Shown: piece after piece, positions 8,182 to 15,612 of the stretch
Position numbering within the stretch: position 1 is the stretch's first letter
Layout of the letters: every line of letters starts with the position of its first letter
Source: CAZFER01 sp964517495
GTDB lineage: Bacteria > Hinthialibacterota > Hinthialibacteria > Hinthialibacterales > Hinthialibacteraceae
Direction: 5' to 3'
Length of the DNA: 20,539 nt
Assembly (NCBI GenBank): GCA_964517495.1
Contig: CAZFER010000093.1
Span: 1-20,539, forward strand
Notes under the pieces: generated by a model
What the model was told of the DNA's origin: nothing
Databases searched by the model: none
Seen by the model: only the letters and a program-made list of their open reading frames with translations
Program-made: the position numbers and the translations under genes

Positions 8182-9615
8182 ATGTGTGAACACTGCAATC
8201 GACGGGAATTTTTGGGAGCGGGATTAACAGGTGGATTGTTACTCGCCGAAGGATCCTGGAAACACGCTTGGGCTTCGCAGTCATTGCCCAAACCACATCG
8301 GGAGAAGTCGCGGATTTGCGTGATTATCACAGGCACACCCGTGCCTGAAGACCGCAATTGGGGAGTAGGGGCCAGTCAGGTTGAGGAAATGAAAACTCAT
8401 CTGGCTAAAGTGGAAAAGAAACTGGGCAACATTGAACTCATTATGGGGCAATCGACCAGTGCTCAGGAAACCGCTGCTTTGTTAGAAAAGGCAGGGCCAA
8501 AGGTACCGGTTCTTACGATCAATGTACAAAACTTTGCTTTAACCAGGGTTGTGAAACCGATTCTTGATGGGAGGCATCCGATGGCGGTATTTTCGTTACC
8601 CGCCAGTGGACACGATTGGATGTATGCTCCCCGTTGGCATGACCAGGGATATCCTGTCACACTTCTTGCCAGCAGCGATTATGACGAACTCGAACGCGCT
8701 CTCCGGCTTTTGAGAGTCATTCCCATGATGCAACAGACACGCATCCTACTTTTCCCACCTGCGCGAGGAACGGCGCCTGCCCAGTCTCCAGACGAAATTA
8801 AAAAGCGTTTTGGAACCGATGTGGTGGCCATTGAAGAGAAGGATTTCAGCGAAATGATCTCCAATGCGGATGACGGAGCGGTTCAGGCTGAAATAGACAG
8901 CTGGACAAAGAATGCAAAGAAGATTATAGAGCCAAACGAAGAGGACATCAGTAAAGCTGCTCGGGTTAGTATCGCCCTACAGAATCTTATTGAGCGGGAA
9001 CAAGCCCAGGGGTTGGCTATTGGGACATGTATGGGATGGCTGCCGAAAGGATTTCCCTGTCTGGGATTTACTCGTCTTCGTGACGATGGTATCCCCGCCG
9101 CCTGTGAAGGAGATATGGATTCATTGTTGACCATGTTGCTCTTTCAATACGCCATAGACAAACCCGGTTTCCAGGGGAATGCCACCTTTGACACATCCCG
9201 CAACGCACTCTGGACCGCCCATTGTACGGCGCCCTTAAAAATGGATGGCCCGAATGGCGAAGACGCACCATACTTGTTGCGTGGGCACTCAGAAGTCGGT
9301 GGGAGCGGTTGTGTCCCTGAAATTCAATACCGGCTTGGACAAGAAATCACTCGCACCAAACTCATCAATCTGGATACCATTCTCGCTTCACCCGGCAAGA
9401 TCATTGATGTGCCTGAAAAGTCGGTCCACGCTTGCCGTACTCAGATTGTTACCGAAGTCCGCGACGCCGCGAAGATGGCAGCCGATTGGAGCAGCGCCCT
9501 CGAGACCGAAGATGCCATGACGCTGCTGCATCGGGTGGTGTTTTATGGTGATCACATGGAAAGTGTCTACCACCTATCCCGCTTGATGGGCATGAATGTG
9601 ATTGAGGAAGGTTAA
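8182..9615 (+). CDS. Tat-exported protein resembling L-fucose/L-arabinose isomerases
   Basis: 477-aa protein. It opens with a CxxC and a twin-arginine signal (NRREFLGAG, residues 6-14, then a hydrophobic stretch), so it should be exported folded. The body resembles sugar isomerases of the L-fucose/L-arabinose type. An N-terminal alpha/beta part contains strands such as RICVIITGTPVP. The C-terminal part has GIPAACEGDMDSLLTMLLF (303-321; E309 a candidate metal ligand) and ALWTAHCTAP (342-351; H347). Where I recall many relatives having an Asp after the KPGF motif, this protein has GFQGN, with Asn333, so metal binding may be altered. The substrate is unknown and export of such a fold is unusual. 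It lies between the propeller genes and the oxidoreductase gene on the same strand, 129 bp before the latter. It could also be an inactive sugar-binding relative; the isomerase-like call is moderate. Confidence 0.65.
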   Translation: MCEHCNRREFLGAGLTGGLLLAEGSWKHAWASQSLPKPHREKSRICVIITGTPVPEDRNWGVGASQVEEMKTHLAKVEKKLGNIELIMGQSTSAQETAALLEKAGPKVPVLTINVQNFALTRVVKPILDGRHPMAVFSLPASGHDWMYAPRWHDQGYPVTLLASSDYDELERALRLLRVIPMMQQTRILLFPPARGTAPAQSPDEIKKRFGTDVVAIEEKDFSEMISNADDGAVQAEIDSWTKNAKKIIEPNEEDISKAARVSIALQNLIEREQAQGLAIGTCMGWLPKGFPCLGFTRLRDDGIPAACEGDMDSLLTMLLFQYAIDKPGFQGNATFDTSRNALWTAHCTAPLKMDGPNGEDAPYLLRGHSEVGGSGCVPEIQYRLGQEITRTKLINLDTILASPGKIIDVPEKSVHACRTQIVTEVRDAAKMAADWSSALETEDAMTLLHRVVFYGDHMESVYHLSRLMGMNVIEEG

Positions 9616-9639
9616 GTAAACCGTTCTCTTGACTTTACA

Positions 9640-9660
9640 AGCCATTTAGGTCAAATGGTT
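9640..9660 (+). promoter_or_regulatory. Small hairpin in the isomerase-oxidoreductase gap
   Basis: CCATTT and AAATGG pair around a 5-base loop, and the stem extends to 8 pairs if a G-T pair is allowed. Only three T residues follow, so it could be a weak terminator for the isomerase-like gene or part of an operator region. It directly abuts the shared palindrome at 9659-9670. Confidence 0.25.
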
Positions 9661-9670
9661 TCAATTGAAA
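9659..9670. promoter_or_regulatory. 12-bp palindrome TTTCAATTGAAA, candidate operator (copy 2)
   Basis: Identical to the palindrome at 4564-4575, here ending 74 bp before the oxidoreductase start. A second, shorter inverted repeat, TTGATT-AA-AATCAA, lies just downstream at 9683-9696. Together they make this 129-bp gap the most operator-like stretch in the forward block. No cognate regulator is seen. Confidence 0.4.
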
Positions 9671-9744
9671 ATTTGCATTGGATTGATTAAAATCAACCAT
9701 CTTGCATTAAATCATACCCTATCAATCTGTTGGAGACGGTTACC

Positions 9745-11172
9745 ATGAAATCAGACATCAGCAAAAAATCGAATCACACCATGTCTCGCCGGACTGCGTT
9801 ATTCAGTGGGGCGGCGCTATCGTCAATCGCGTTTATGCCGCGATATGTATTGGGAGGGGAGGAGGGTACCGCTCCAAGCGATTTGCTCAATGTTGCCGTT
9901 ATTGGAACGGGCGGGCGCGGCGCCCAACACACGAGGGAGATTATACGCCAACGCGATTGCCGGGTTGCGGCGATTTGTGATGTGTCCAAATTCAACGATT
10001 ACAGCCGATTCTACTATGGTGGAGTCGGCGGACGTGAACCAGTGAAAGAGATGGTCGATCTTCGTTACGAATCGGATGACGCCACGAAAGATTACCCTGA
10101 GTGCACAGTCTATATCGATTACCGCAAATTGCTTGAACAAGAGAAGGGAATCGATGCCTGCATTGTCGCGACGCCGGATCATACCCACGCTGTTATTGCG
10201 ATCGATTCCATGAACCTCGGCAAGCATGTTTATTGCGAAAAACCACTTGCGCGTACGGTTTACGAATGCCGTATGATGACTGAATGCGCGCGAAAGAACA
10301 AAGTTGCCACTCAATTGGGCAACCAGGGGCATAGCGGAGAAGGCATTCGCAGCACAGTTGAATGGATTCGAGATGGTGCCATCGGTGATGTCACCGAAGT
10401 GCATGCCTGGACCAAGAGCCGTGCACGCGTAGGCAGGCGCGAAAGTTACCCGAAAGAGAAGATGCCGATACCAGAAGGAATGGATTGGGACCTCTGGCTT
10501 GGGCCTGCCAGGAAACGTCCGTACCACATCGATTATACGCCTTATACATGGCGCGGTTGGTGGGATTTCGGCACGGGTTCGATGGGCGATTTCTTCTGCC
10601 ATAACGCCGATCCAGCGTTTTGGGCACTTGACCTGTGTCATCCAACCCGAGTACAAGCCACGCAGTATGGGAACACCAAGTATACTTTCCCGCTGGCCTA
10701 TATTATTTATTATGATTTCCCCAAACGCGGCAATATGCCACCGGTCAGGATGACGTGGTATACCGAGTTGGATCCACCCAAACCGGAAGAGCTTGGGCCA
10801 GGCGAAGAACTCGTCGGAGGTGGTCAGGGCATTCTATTGGTTGGCAGTAAGGGCAAGATCATGTGTCCTGGTTGGGCGGGTGATCCGGTCTTGCTTCCCC
10901 AATCGCTGCATAAGGAATACAAACGTCCCCCGAAGACCTTGAAGCGTTCGAAAGGCCACCATCGTGACTGGATCGATGCGTGCAAAGGGGGTGAACCAGC
11001 GAGCGCTAACTTTGAGTATGGTGGATTCCTGACCGAAATGGCCATGCTGGGCAACGCAGCAATCGGTGCGGGCGAGATCCTCTATTGGGATGGCGAGAAC
11101 ATGAAGGCAACCAATACCGACAAGGCCGAACCGTTCCTGAAGCCGACTTATTATAACGGTTATACGATTTAA
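9745..11172 (+). CDS. Tat-exported Gfo/Idh/MocA-family oxidoreductase
   Basis: 475-aa NAD(P)-dependent oxidoreductase of the Gfo/Idh/MocA family, whose members oxidise or reduce sugars, inositols and similar polyols. The ATG at 9745 is chosen because TGGAG at 9731-9735 precedes it; the TTG at 9730 overlaps that site. A twin-arginine signal (MSRRTALFSGAALSS, starting at residue 13) directs folded export, a pattern I recall as common in planctomycete and verrucomicrobial relatives. The N-terminal Rossmann fold has VAVIGTGGRG (50-59), and the family's EKP signature occurs as CEKPLA (164-169). GNQGHSGEGI lies at 192-201. The C-terminal substrate domain has GSMGDFFCHNADPAFWALDL (278-297). By eye its codons are more GC-rich than those of the propeller genes. 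The gene ends before a strong terminator and is the last of the forward block. Substrate unknown; family call firm. Confidence 0.92.
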   Translation: MKSDISKKSNHTMSRRTALFSGAALSSIAFMPRYVLGGEEGTAPSDLLNVAVIGTGGRGAQHTREIIRQRDCRVAAICDVSKFNDYSRFYYGGVGGREPVKEMVDLRYESDDATKDYPECTVYIDYRKLLEQEKGIDACIVATPDHTHAVIAIDSMNLGKHVYCEKPLARTVYECRMMTECARKNKVATQLGNQGHSGEGIRSTVEWIRDGAIGDVTEVHAWTKSRARVGRRESYPKEKMPIPEGMDWDLWLGPARKRPYHIDYTPYTWRGWWDFGTGSMGDFFCHNADPAFWALDLCHPTRVQATQYGNTKYTFPLAYIIYYDFPKRGNMPPVRMTWYTELDPPKPEELGPGEELVGGGQGILLVGSKGKIMCPGWAGDPVLLPQSLHKEYKRPPKTLKRSKGHHRDWIDACKGGEPASANFEYGGFLTEMAMLGNAAIGAGEILYWDGENMKATNTDKAEPFLKPTYYNGYTI

Positions 11173-11198
11173 TTGGACATAGTATGTGCCTGAATCAG

Positions 11199-11228
11199 AA
11201 CCGCCCCATCATCCGATGGGGCGGTTTT
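11199..11228 (+). terminator. Intrinsic terminator of the forward gene block
   Basis: AACCGCCCCATC (11199-11210) pairs perfectly with GATGGGGCGGTT (11215-11226) around the 4-base loop ATCC. The GC-rich 12-bp stem ends in TTTT at 11225-11228. It lies 26 bp after the oxidoreductase stop codon. The T-run exists only on the plus strand, so it mainly serves the forward block, although the stem also faces the end of the convergent permease gene. Confidence 0.8.
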
Positions 11229-11311
11229 GGATAAGTTGGTTGGATTCAATATCCCATGTGAATGTGCGATGCGAAACGTTAGAGAATGTAGTAATTCGTA
11301 AATGACTTGAA

Positions 11312-12526
11312 TTATCCACTCTTTCCCCTGGATCGTTTCTTTGTCCAATGCCGTGCAAACTCATATTTTCGGCGTACATGGCATTTACTACCGCAATATC
11401 CATCAGAACCGTATGTTTTCCATGTGCATGACAGGCAGGGATTAATGAGAAAATAGCGGATTTTTTTAGCGATCCCAAAAAGGATAACACCCAATAAAAA
11501 CACACCAAACGGTTTACTCCACGCTGGATTTTCTCTGGTTGCTATTGTGGAATCAACCCCCTCTCCGAATATCATGGGAACGCAGCATTGATTCACCACC
11601 AGCTCTCCTTGCATGCGGTACGCGTGATATTGATAATTCGGATAAACGAATTGATCCGTAACACCTCCGGCTAAGAGGGCCAGAAAAATTAATGCCATCG
11701 TGTAATAAGCAGCGGGTTTTATTCCCATCGAATTGCGGATTGCGTTGAGTTCACCGAGATTGGTTGCAGGCCCGGCGATCATGTAGGCAATAGCCGCACC
11801 GGGTGTTACGCCCAGCAACAACAAACCCTGAACTACGGCGATGGAGGGGATACTGCATGCATACACTGGTATCCCCAGTAGAACCATATAAAACAATGTC
11901 CACAGATCTTGCTGACCCAGCCAACCGGATATCATATCCAACGGCAGGTAAGCCAATAAAAGGGAGGCTATCCCAAGCCCGATTGTGATATCCACACTTA
12001 TATCCGCGCCGAAACTAAAAAAAGACCAGTTCAGGGTTTTGATAATTTTGTTTTTTTCACTGAAATCCTTTGTGGAGGTTAGAGGTGTGAACTGGCGTAT
12101 TCCAACGCTCGTTTTGTGTTGATGGCATAAATCCTTGAACAACTGGTTGCCAATCACTCCAAGAACCAGTGCACCGCTTGTTGTTGCCAAAAGCAATGTC
12201 ACTGTCAATTTTAGTCCAAGCATTTTTACGGACATCGCGATGAGAACTGGAGAAAGAATTGGAGTGGCTGTCATGAACGCCAGCATGTTCCCGATGGCCG
12301 CTCCGCTCTTAAACAGGCCAATGCCCAGCGGAATGGTCCCGCACGAGCATAACGGCAACATACAACCTATGCCAACGGATTTGAAAAGAGTGGCGGGGGT
12401 ATGTCTTCCCAAGTGGCGTTGTAATATATCCTGTGGTATCCAGAAACGCAAAATGCCAGCAATCAAAAAACCCAGGATCACATAAGGTGCGGATTCAAAA
12501 AGTGTATTCAACAAAATTGTAATCAT
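11312..12526 (-). CDS. ArsP/DUF318-type membrane permease with cysteine-rich C-terminal tail
   Basis: 404-aa polytopic inner-membrane protein of the ArsP/DUF318 (YraQ-like) permease group, which includes exporters of arsenicals and probably of metals. The signature is MLPLCSCGTIPLGIGLFKSG (56-75), with Cys55, Cys60 and Cys62, then MTATPILSP (85-93). A pseudo-repeat in the second half has GIPVYACSIPSIAVVQG (218-234) and AGPATNLGEL (251-260). Eight or more hydrophobic segments are visible, separated by a soluble loop near 133-165. The last 45 residues are soluble and basic, with C364xxC367 and C378xxxC382-H383, a probable metal-binding knuckle. It is the last gene of a minus-strand operon, 40 bp after the DUF3299-like gene. 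The start has no strong ribosome binding site. Transported substrate unknown; a divalent metal or arsenical is an inference from family and cysteines. Confidence 0.85.
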   Translation of the reverse strand: MITILLNTLFESAPYVILGFLIAGILRFWIPQDILQRHLGRHTPATLFKSVGIGCMLPLCSCGTIPLGIGLFKSGAAIGNMLAFMTATPILSPVLIAMSVKMLGLKLTVTLLLATTSGALVLGVIGNQLFKDLCHQHKTSVGIRQFTPLTSTKDFSEKNKIIKTLNWSFFSFGADISVDITIGLGIASLLLAYLPLDMISGWLGQQDLWTLFYMVLLGIPVYACSIPSIAVVQGLLLLGVTPGAAIAYMIAGPATNLGELNAIRNSMGIKPAAYYTMALIFLALLAGGVTDQFVYPNYQYHAYRMQGELVVNQCCVPMIFGEGVDSTIATRENPAWSKPFGVFLLGVILFGIAKKIRYFLINPCLSCTWKTYGSDGYCGSKCHVRRKYEFARHWTKKRSRGKSG

Positions 12527-12566
12527 TATTGATTTTATCTTGAGCGGTTTTAAAAATTATGTTGGT

Positions 12567-13112
12567 TTATTCATGATGCGAAGATCCCAACGCTGCATCA
12601 TCTAAAAAGAAGATACCTTCGTAAGGTTTGGATTCATTGATTCTGAATCGTCCTTTGACGGTTGCCAGGGCATTTATCATGTCATCACAGTGCAGAATCC
12701 AATCTTCTTTCATATTGACCAGGATAGTCCAGCGCATCTCAACATCCGGCTGAAGAACACATGCCTGCGCCAATCCCAGCGACGGCAGCAGATAAAATCG
12801 GGACACGGTGACAAAGTCACCCTCCCGAGTACATCCGTTTCCAAAAAACACAACGGCTCCGGTAAGTTCAAGCTCTTTTCCTTGGTTGTCGCGCAATTCA
12901 TCAGGGATTGAGAATCGAGCGGATTGTCCGTCGAGAAGAGTAGCGCGAACACGATAAAACGGCTCCCACTCGGAAGCCGTTTCATCCATAGGAAGATCAT
13001 CAAGCGTTGCAAAGGATTGATTGCCGCTATAGTGTATTTTGCTGATTTCCACGAAATAGAGTCCGGCAACAATCAGCAAACTGACAAAAATTACAATCCA
13101 TTTTGGTTTCAT
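12567..13112 (-). CDS. Small membrane-anchored periplasmic protein, possibly DUF3299-like
   Basis: 181-aa protein with one N-terminal membrane segment (about residues 5-22) that could be an uncleaved anchor or signal, then a soluble periplasmic domain. GKELELTGAVVFF (78-90), SRFYLLPSLGLAQACVL (104-120) and MRWTILV (126-132) recall the layout of DUF3299 proteins, where an OB-like domain has a strand ending in a Cys-containing turn. The resemblance is by memory only and the proline-rich turn typical of that family is not obvious. Cysteines 94, 118 and 142 are present. It starts 9 bp after the stop codon of the PhoD-like gene and lies 40 bp before the permease gene, so it is almost certainly co-transcribed with both. 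There is no good Shine-Dalgarno, suggesting translational coupling to the upstream gene. Function unknown; a role beside the permease in metal handling is inferred from position. Confidence 0.75.
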   Translation of the reverse strand: MKPKWIVIFVSLLIVAGLYFVEISKIHYSGNQSFATLDDLPMDETASEWEPFYRVRATLLDGQSARFSIPDELRDNQGKELELTGAVVFFGNGCTREGDFVTVSRFYLLPSLGLAQACVLQPDVEMRWTILVNMKEDWILHCDDMINALATVKGRFRINESKPYEGIFFLDDAALGSSHHE

Positions 13113-13121
13113 CTGAAACGA

Positions 13122-14798
13122 TTATTTAATGGGATCCAACTTCCATGTGACAGGTGATCCCTCTTCTTGCACTTGCCGGATGGTGCGAGGCCAACCAGGC
13201 ATCTGTTGAGCATTTGGTTTTGTCGCATCCGTGAATCGGTCCCAACTCTCAAAGGTGATGCTTTTTTCTTTTTTGTTAAATCGAATCAATCCAAAACCGT
13301 CCCGGCGTGTTTGTCCTTCAATGTTGGCGTAGGCGATCATTGTAATTTTGTTTCCAAAACCGTCGATATAGCCGCCCGTAAAAGGCAGTGGATTTTTGGG
13401 ATCATGATTCTTTCCAGGTTTCTCATCCAATGGGCTCCACCAGCGGTTGTAATAGTTGTTCACAATAGCTGGTGCGACAAAAGCAAAAGGACCGTCATGG
13501 AATTCATCGATTCCGTGTTGTACCAGTGTAGCCAGGTGCTGGTCGCCAGCCAGATGGACGGCGCCTGCTTTTTGGATCAGTTTCAGTGCTTTTTTACGTC
13601 CTGTTTGCGGCCAGCCGTTACAGTCCAAATCGGCATGGAGATAGTTTTCAAACTTACCGTGTCGATGAGCGGCACCGCAAAAACCGGTTTGCGATAACAC
13701 CGCTTTAAGTTCAATGCCTTCTCCAGGACGTCCCCAATCTTCCAAAAATTTCAATTGACGATCCCCCAGCAGTTTTAATCCTTTGACATCCACGGACTTG
13801 GGATCGTAATTCACGTCGCGAATGTGATCGGGGCGGGGGCCCATCTGTGGAATTTTGCCTGCAGGACCACTTTTGAATTTCCGATCCTCTATAATGGCAA
13901 AATCGACGCCACCGATGGTTAAATTTGTATAGTAAACGCCTATTCCTTGTCCGATAGGTGTGGGATCATACGGATCGGGCAAATGCGACGTTTGGCATCT
14001 TTCCACCATTTTTACATATTCAGGGTGATAAAAATAACCACCATCATCTCCAGCGGGGGAACTGGCCCGTTTGCCGTTTTCTCCCCAAAGATTGGCGTGG
14101 CCAACATCATGATCATCAGGAATCGTAACACATGGCCGATTGCGAAATGCATCGCGGAATTGTAATCCCCACAATAGCCAAGCCGCAGTGTGCTGGGTAT
14201 GATCGTAACTCTGATCACCGGCGAAAAATAGTAGGTCCGGATCAAAATGATTCAGATTGCGTATGTATTCCTGGCGCATGCCACGATCTTGATTTGAATT
14301 GCAGTTCAATGATGCAACCACAATAACATCTTTATCCACTGGATCTTTACGAATAAGTCCTTCAAAGACAGCCTTTTCACCATGCCTCAGGCGATAGGGG
14401 ACATCTATGGAGTTGTCCCAGTTTTCAATGCGGAACAATGTCGACCATCCAATATCATTCACTTTTTGAACGGCAGCTTGCTCCCACTTCCCATTTTTTT
14501 TGAGTTCGAGTCTGACCTCACGGCTTTCGTCGGGATAGAGGGGGAACAGTTGAGCGGATAGTTTGAGTACATTGTTTTGTGTGGTATAAATACCAAAGCA
14601 AATCACTTCATCCCTGGGCACGTTGACATCAATAATGCGTTTGGGATTGTTCTTTATTTTTTCAGCATGATTCCACCAATCATTTACGCAGTAAGTATCC
14701 AGCTTATTGAAGGGGGCTTTGACTGGTGGTTCTTTGTGCTGAGCAGCCACATTCATACAGAGACAGATAATCGCAATCATTATTAAGTTTTTTTTCAT
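13122..14798 (-). CDS. Exported PhoD-like metallophosphoesterase
   Basis: 558-aa exported phosphoesterase of the PhoD/metallophosphatase superfamily, expected to release phosphate from phosphomonoesters or diesters in the periplasm or outside the cell. A signal peptide covers about 1-20 (hydrophobic core LIMIAIICLC, cleavage near VAAQ). Residues about 25-155 form an N-terminal beta domain. The catalytic core has VVASLNCNSNQ (160-170; C166 matches the metal-binding Cys of PhoD), FFAGDQSYDH (191-200), IPDDHDVGHANLWG (226-239) and HLAGDQHLATL (415-425). These account for most of the expected metal ligands, so it is probably active. AAAGGAG (complement of 14807-14813) lies 8 bases before the start. 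It is the first gene of the minus-strand operon with the DUF3299-like protein and the permease. No Pho-box-like repeat was recognised upstream. The exact substrate is open; planctomycetes have many such paralogs. Confidence 0.88.
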   Translation of the reverse strand: MKKNLIMIAIICLCMNVAAQHKEPPVKAPFNKLDTYCVNDWWNHAEKIKNNPKRIIDVNVPRDEVICFGIYTTQNNVLKLSAQLFPLYPDESREVRLELKKNGKWEQAAVQKVNDIGWSTLFRIENWDNSIDVPYRLRHGEKAVFEGLIRKDPVDKDVIVVASLNCNSNQDRGMRQEYIRNLNHFDPDLLFFAGDQSYDHTQHTAAWLLWGLQFRDAFRNRPCVTIPDDHDVGHANLWGENGKRASSPAGDDGGYFYHPEYVKMVERCQTSHLPDPYDPTPIGQGIGVYYTNLTIGGVDFAIIEDRKFKSGPAGKIPQMGPRPDHIRDVNYDPKSVDVKGLKLLGDRQLKFLEDWGRPGEGIELKAVLSQTGFCGAAHRHGKFENYLHADLDCNGWPQTGRKKALKLIQKAGAVHLAGDQHLATLVQHGIDEFHDGPFAFVAPAIVNNYYNRWWSPLDEKPGKNHDPKNPLPFTGGYIDGFGNKITMIAYANIEGQTRRDGFGLIRFNKKEKSITFESWDRFTDATKPNAQQMPGWPRTIRQVQEEGSPVTWKLDPIK

Positions 14799-15166
14799 TG
14801 GTGTTTCTCCTTTATTAGGAATTGCTTAATGCTTAACTATAATAATGGTTAAAGAACGCCGGGGAAATAAGATATAACATTTAAATTCAGAGTTTTAACT
14901 GATTGCTCATATATCCCTTTAAGATCATTGTTCTAAATAGTAAAAATTTCAAGTGAACGATCAATCTCTATATATCATTCTGTCCGACTCGACATTCGAT
15001 CCCTGGGATTTGTTAGCCTATGTCTCAATTCTGGTCCCGCTCTTCATTATGAATCAGTTAACCTTGAAGGAAAAACAAAATTAATGAACTTTCTTGAATT
15101 TTTAAAGATTTCTACGGTAAAATGAATAAACCATCAGAGAATTTGTTTCAAAAGAAAGGGATTACG
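14799..15166. other. Divergent intergenic region between the PhoD-like gene and the truncated exported ORF
   Basis: This 368-bp AT-rich stretch separates two divergent starts. It holds the PhoD-like gene's ribosome binding site (14807-14813) and a small TTAAC/GTTAA inverted repeat near 14833-14852. At 14947-14958 TTTCAAGTGAAC matches 10 of 12 bases of the shared palindrome. A 43-codon frame (GTG 14953 to TAA 15084) with a hydrophobic stretch has no ribosome binding site and is not called. No RNA gene is apparent. Confidence 0.45.
15094..15123 (+). promoter_or_regulatory. Possible sigma70-like promoter of the truncated exported ORF
   Basis: TTGAAT (15094-15099), an 18-base spacer and TAAAAT (15118-15123) resemble -35 and -10 boxes. 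Transcription would start near 15130, after the ATG at 15122, which agrees with using the ATG at 15167. The match is imperfect in an AT-rich region. Confidence 0.3.
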
Positions 15167-15529
15167 ATGATTACGAAGAATAATTCACTCACAACAATAA
15201 AGTCACTCCCGTGGTTTTTATTCGCTCTCTTCCTGATGATTGCCTTCGCAATACCTGACCTTGAGGCTAAGCAGGAAGTGGTGTCTATTATTAAAGAATC
15301 GGGACAAGACAAGGTTTATCACTCGTCAGATTTTGGGTGGAAAGCGAATCAGGAGGTAAGCGAAGAGTTCTCTAAACTATTAGAGAGCGGCATGCTCAAG
15401 GCGGGTGTGGAACTGGTTCTTGATCACACATACCGAATCAACGGCAATGTCCTGGATGAGCCAGCTTCACCAATTCAACCTGGGCAAAGGGGAGTTTCGT
15501 TTGAGTACGGGCCGCAGGTGTTGAAGTGA
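15167..15529 (+). pseudogene. Exported ORF, probable truncated N-terminus of a beta-helix protein
   Basis: A 120-residue frame with a signal peptide (hydrophobic WFLFALFLMIAFAI, cleavage near LEA). The start at 15167 is preferred because GAAAGGG lies at 15154-15160; the ATG at 15122 has no ribosome binding site. After the signal, SSDFGWKANQEVSEEF and LKAGVELVLDHTYRI resemble, from memory, the opening of large right-handed beta-helix (polysaccharide-lyase-like) proteins, in which this segment sets up the first coil. Those proteins continue for several hundred residues. Here the frame stops at 15529, and 83 bp later the convergent TIM-barrel gene ends. The reading frame two bases on stays open from about 15500 to about 15664 but shows no clear helix repeats. 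It could therefore be a decayed gene, or a genuine small exported protein of unknown function. No partner gene is evident. Confidence 0.45.
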
Positions 15530-15612
15530 GTGCGGTTACTGCAATACACTCCAACCCTGGCAGTACTCCGCCGGACATTGCTATCGCTGTACCGCCATTT
15601 GGGAAATTCGAA

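Noticed and set aside
8024..8227. 67-codon frame beginning with GTG before the isomerase-like gene
   Set aside because: No ribosome binding site, and it overlaps the Shine-Dalgarno and signal region of the real gene in another frame.
9823..10656. 277-codon open frame on the minus strand inside the oxidoreductase gene
   Set aside because: It lies fully antisense to a gene with a clear Rossmann motif and EKP signature, has no recognisable domain, and its length follows from the codon bias of the sense gene.
13167..13697. 176-codon plus-strand frame antisense to the PhoD-like gene
   Set aside because: The opposite strand carries conserved phosphatase motifs; the antisense translation shows no domain and no convincing ribosome binding site.
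13749..13758. Partial copy (TTTCAATTGA) of the shared palindrome
   Set aside because: It lies inside the PhoD-like coding sequence and lacks the full symmetry; probably chance.
14953..15084. 43-codon frame with a hydrophobic segment, starting GTG
   Set aside because: No ribosome binding site and no recognisable family; frames of this length are expected by chance, though a remnant of a membrane protein cannot be excluded.
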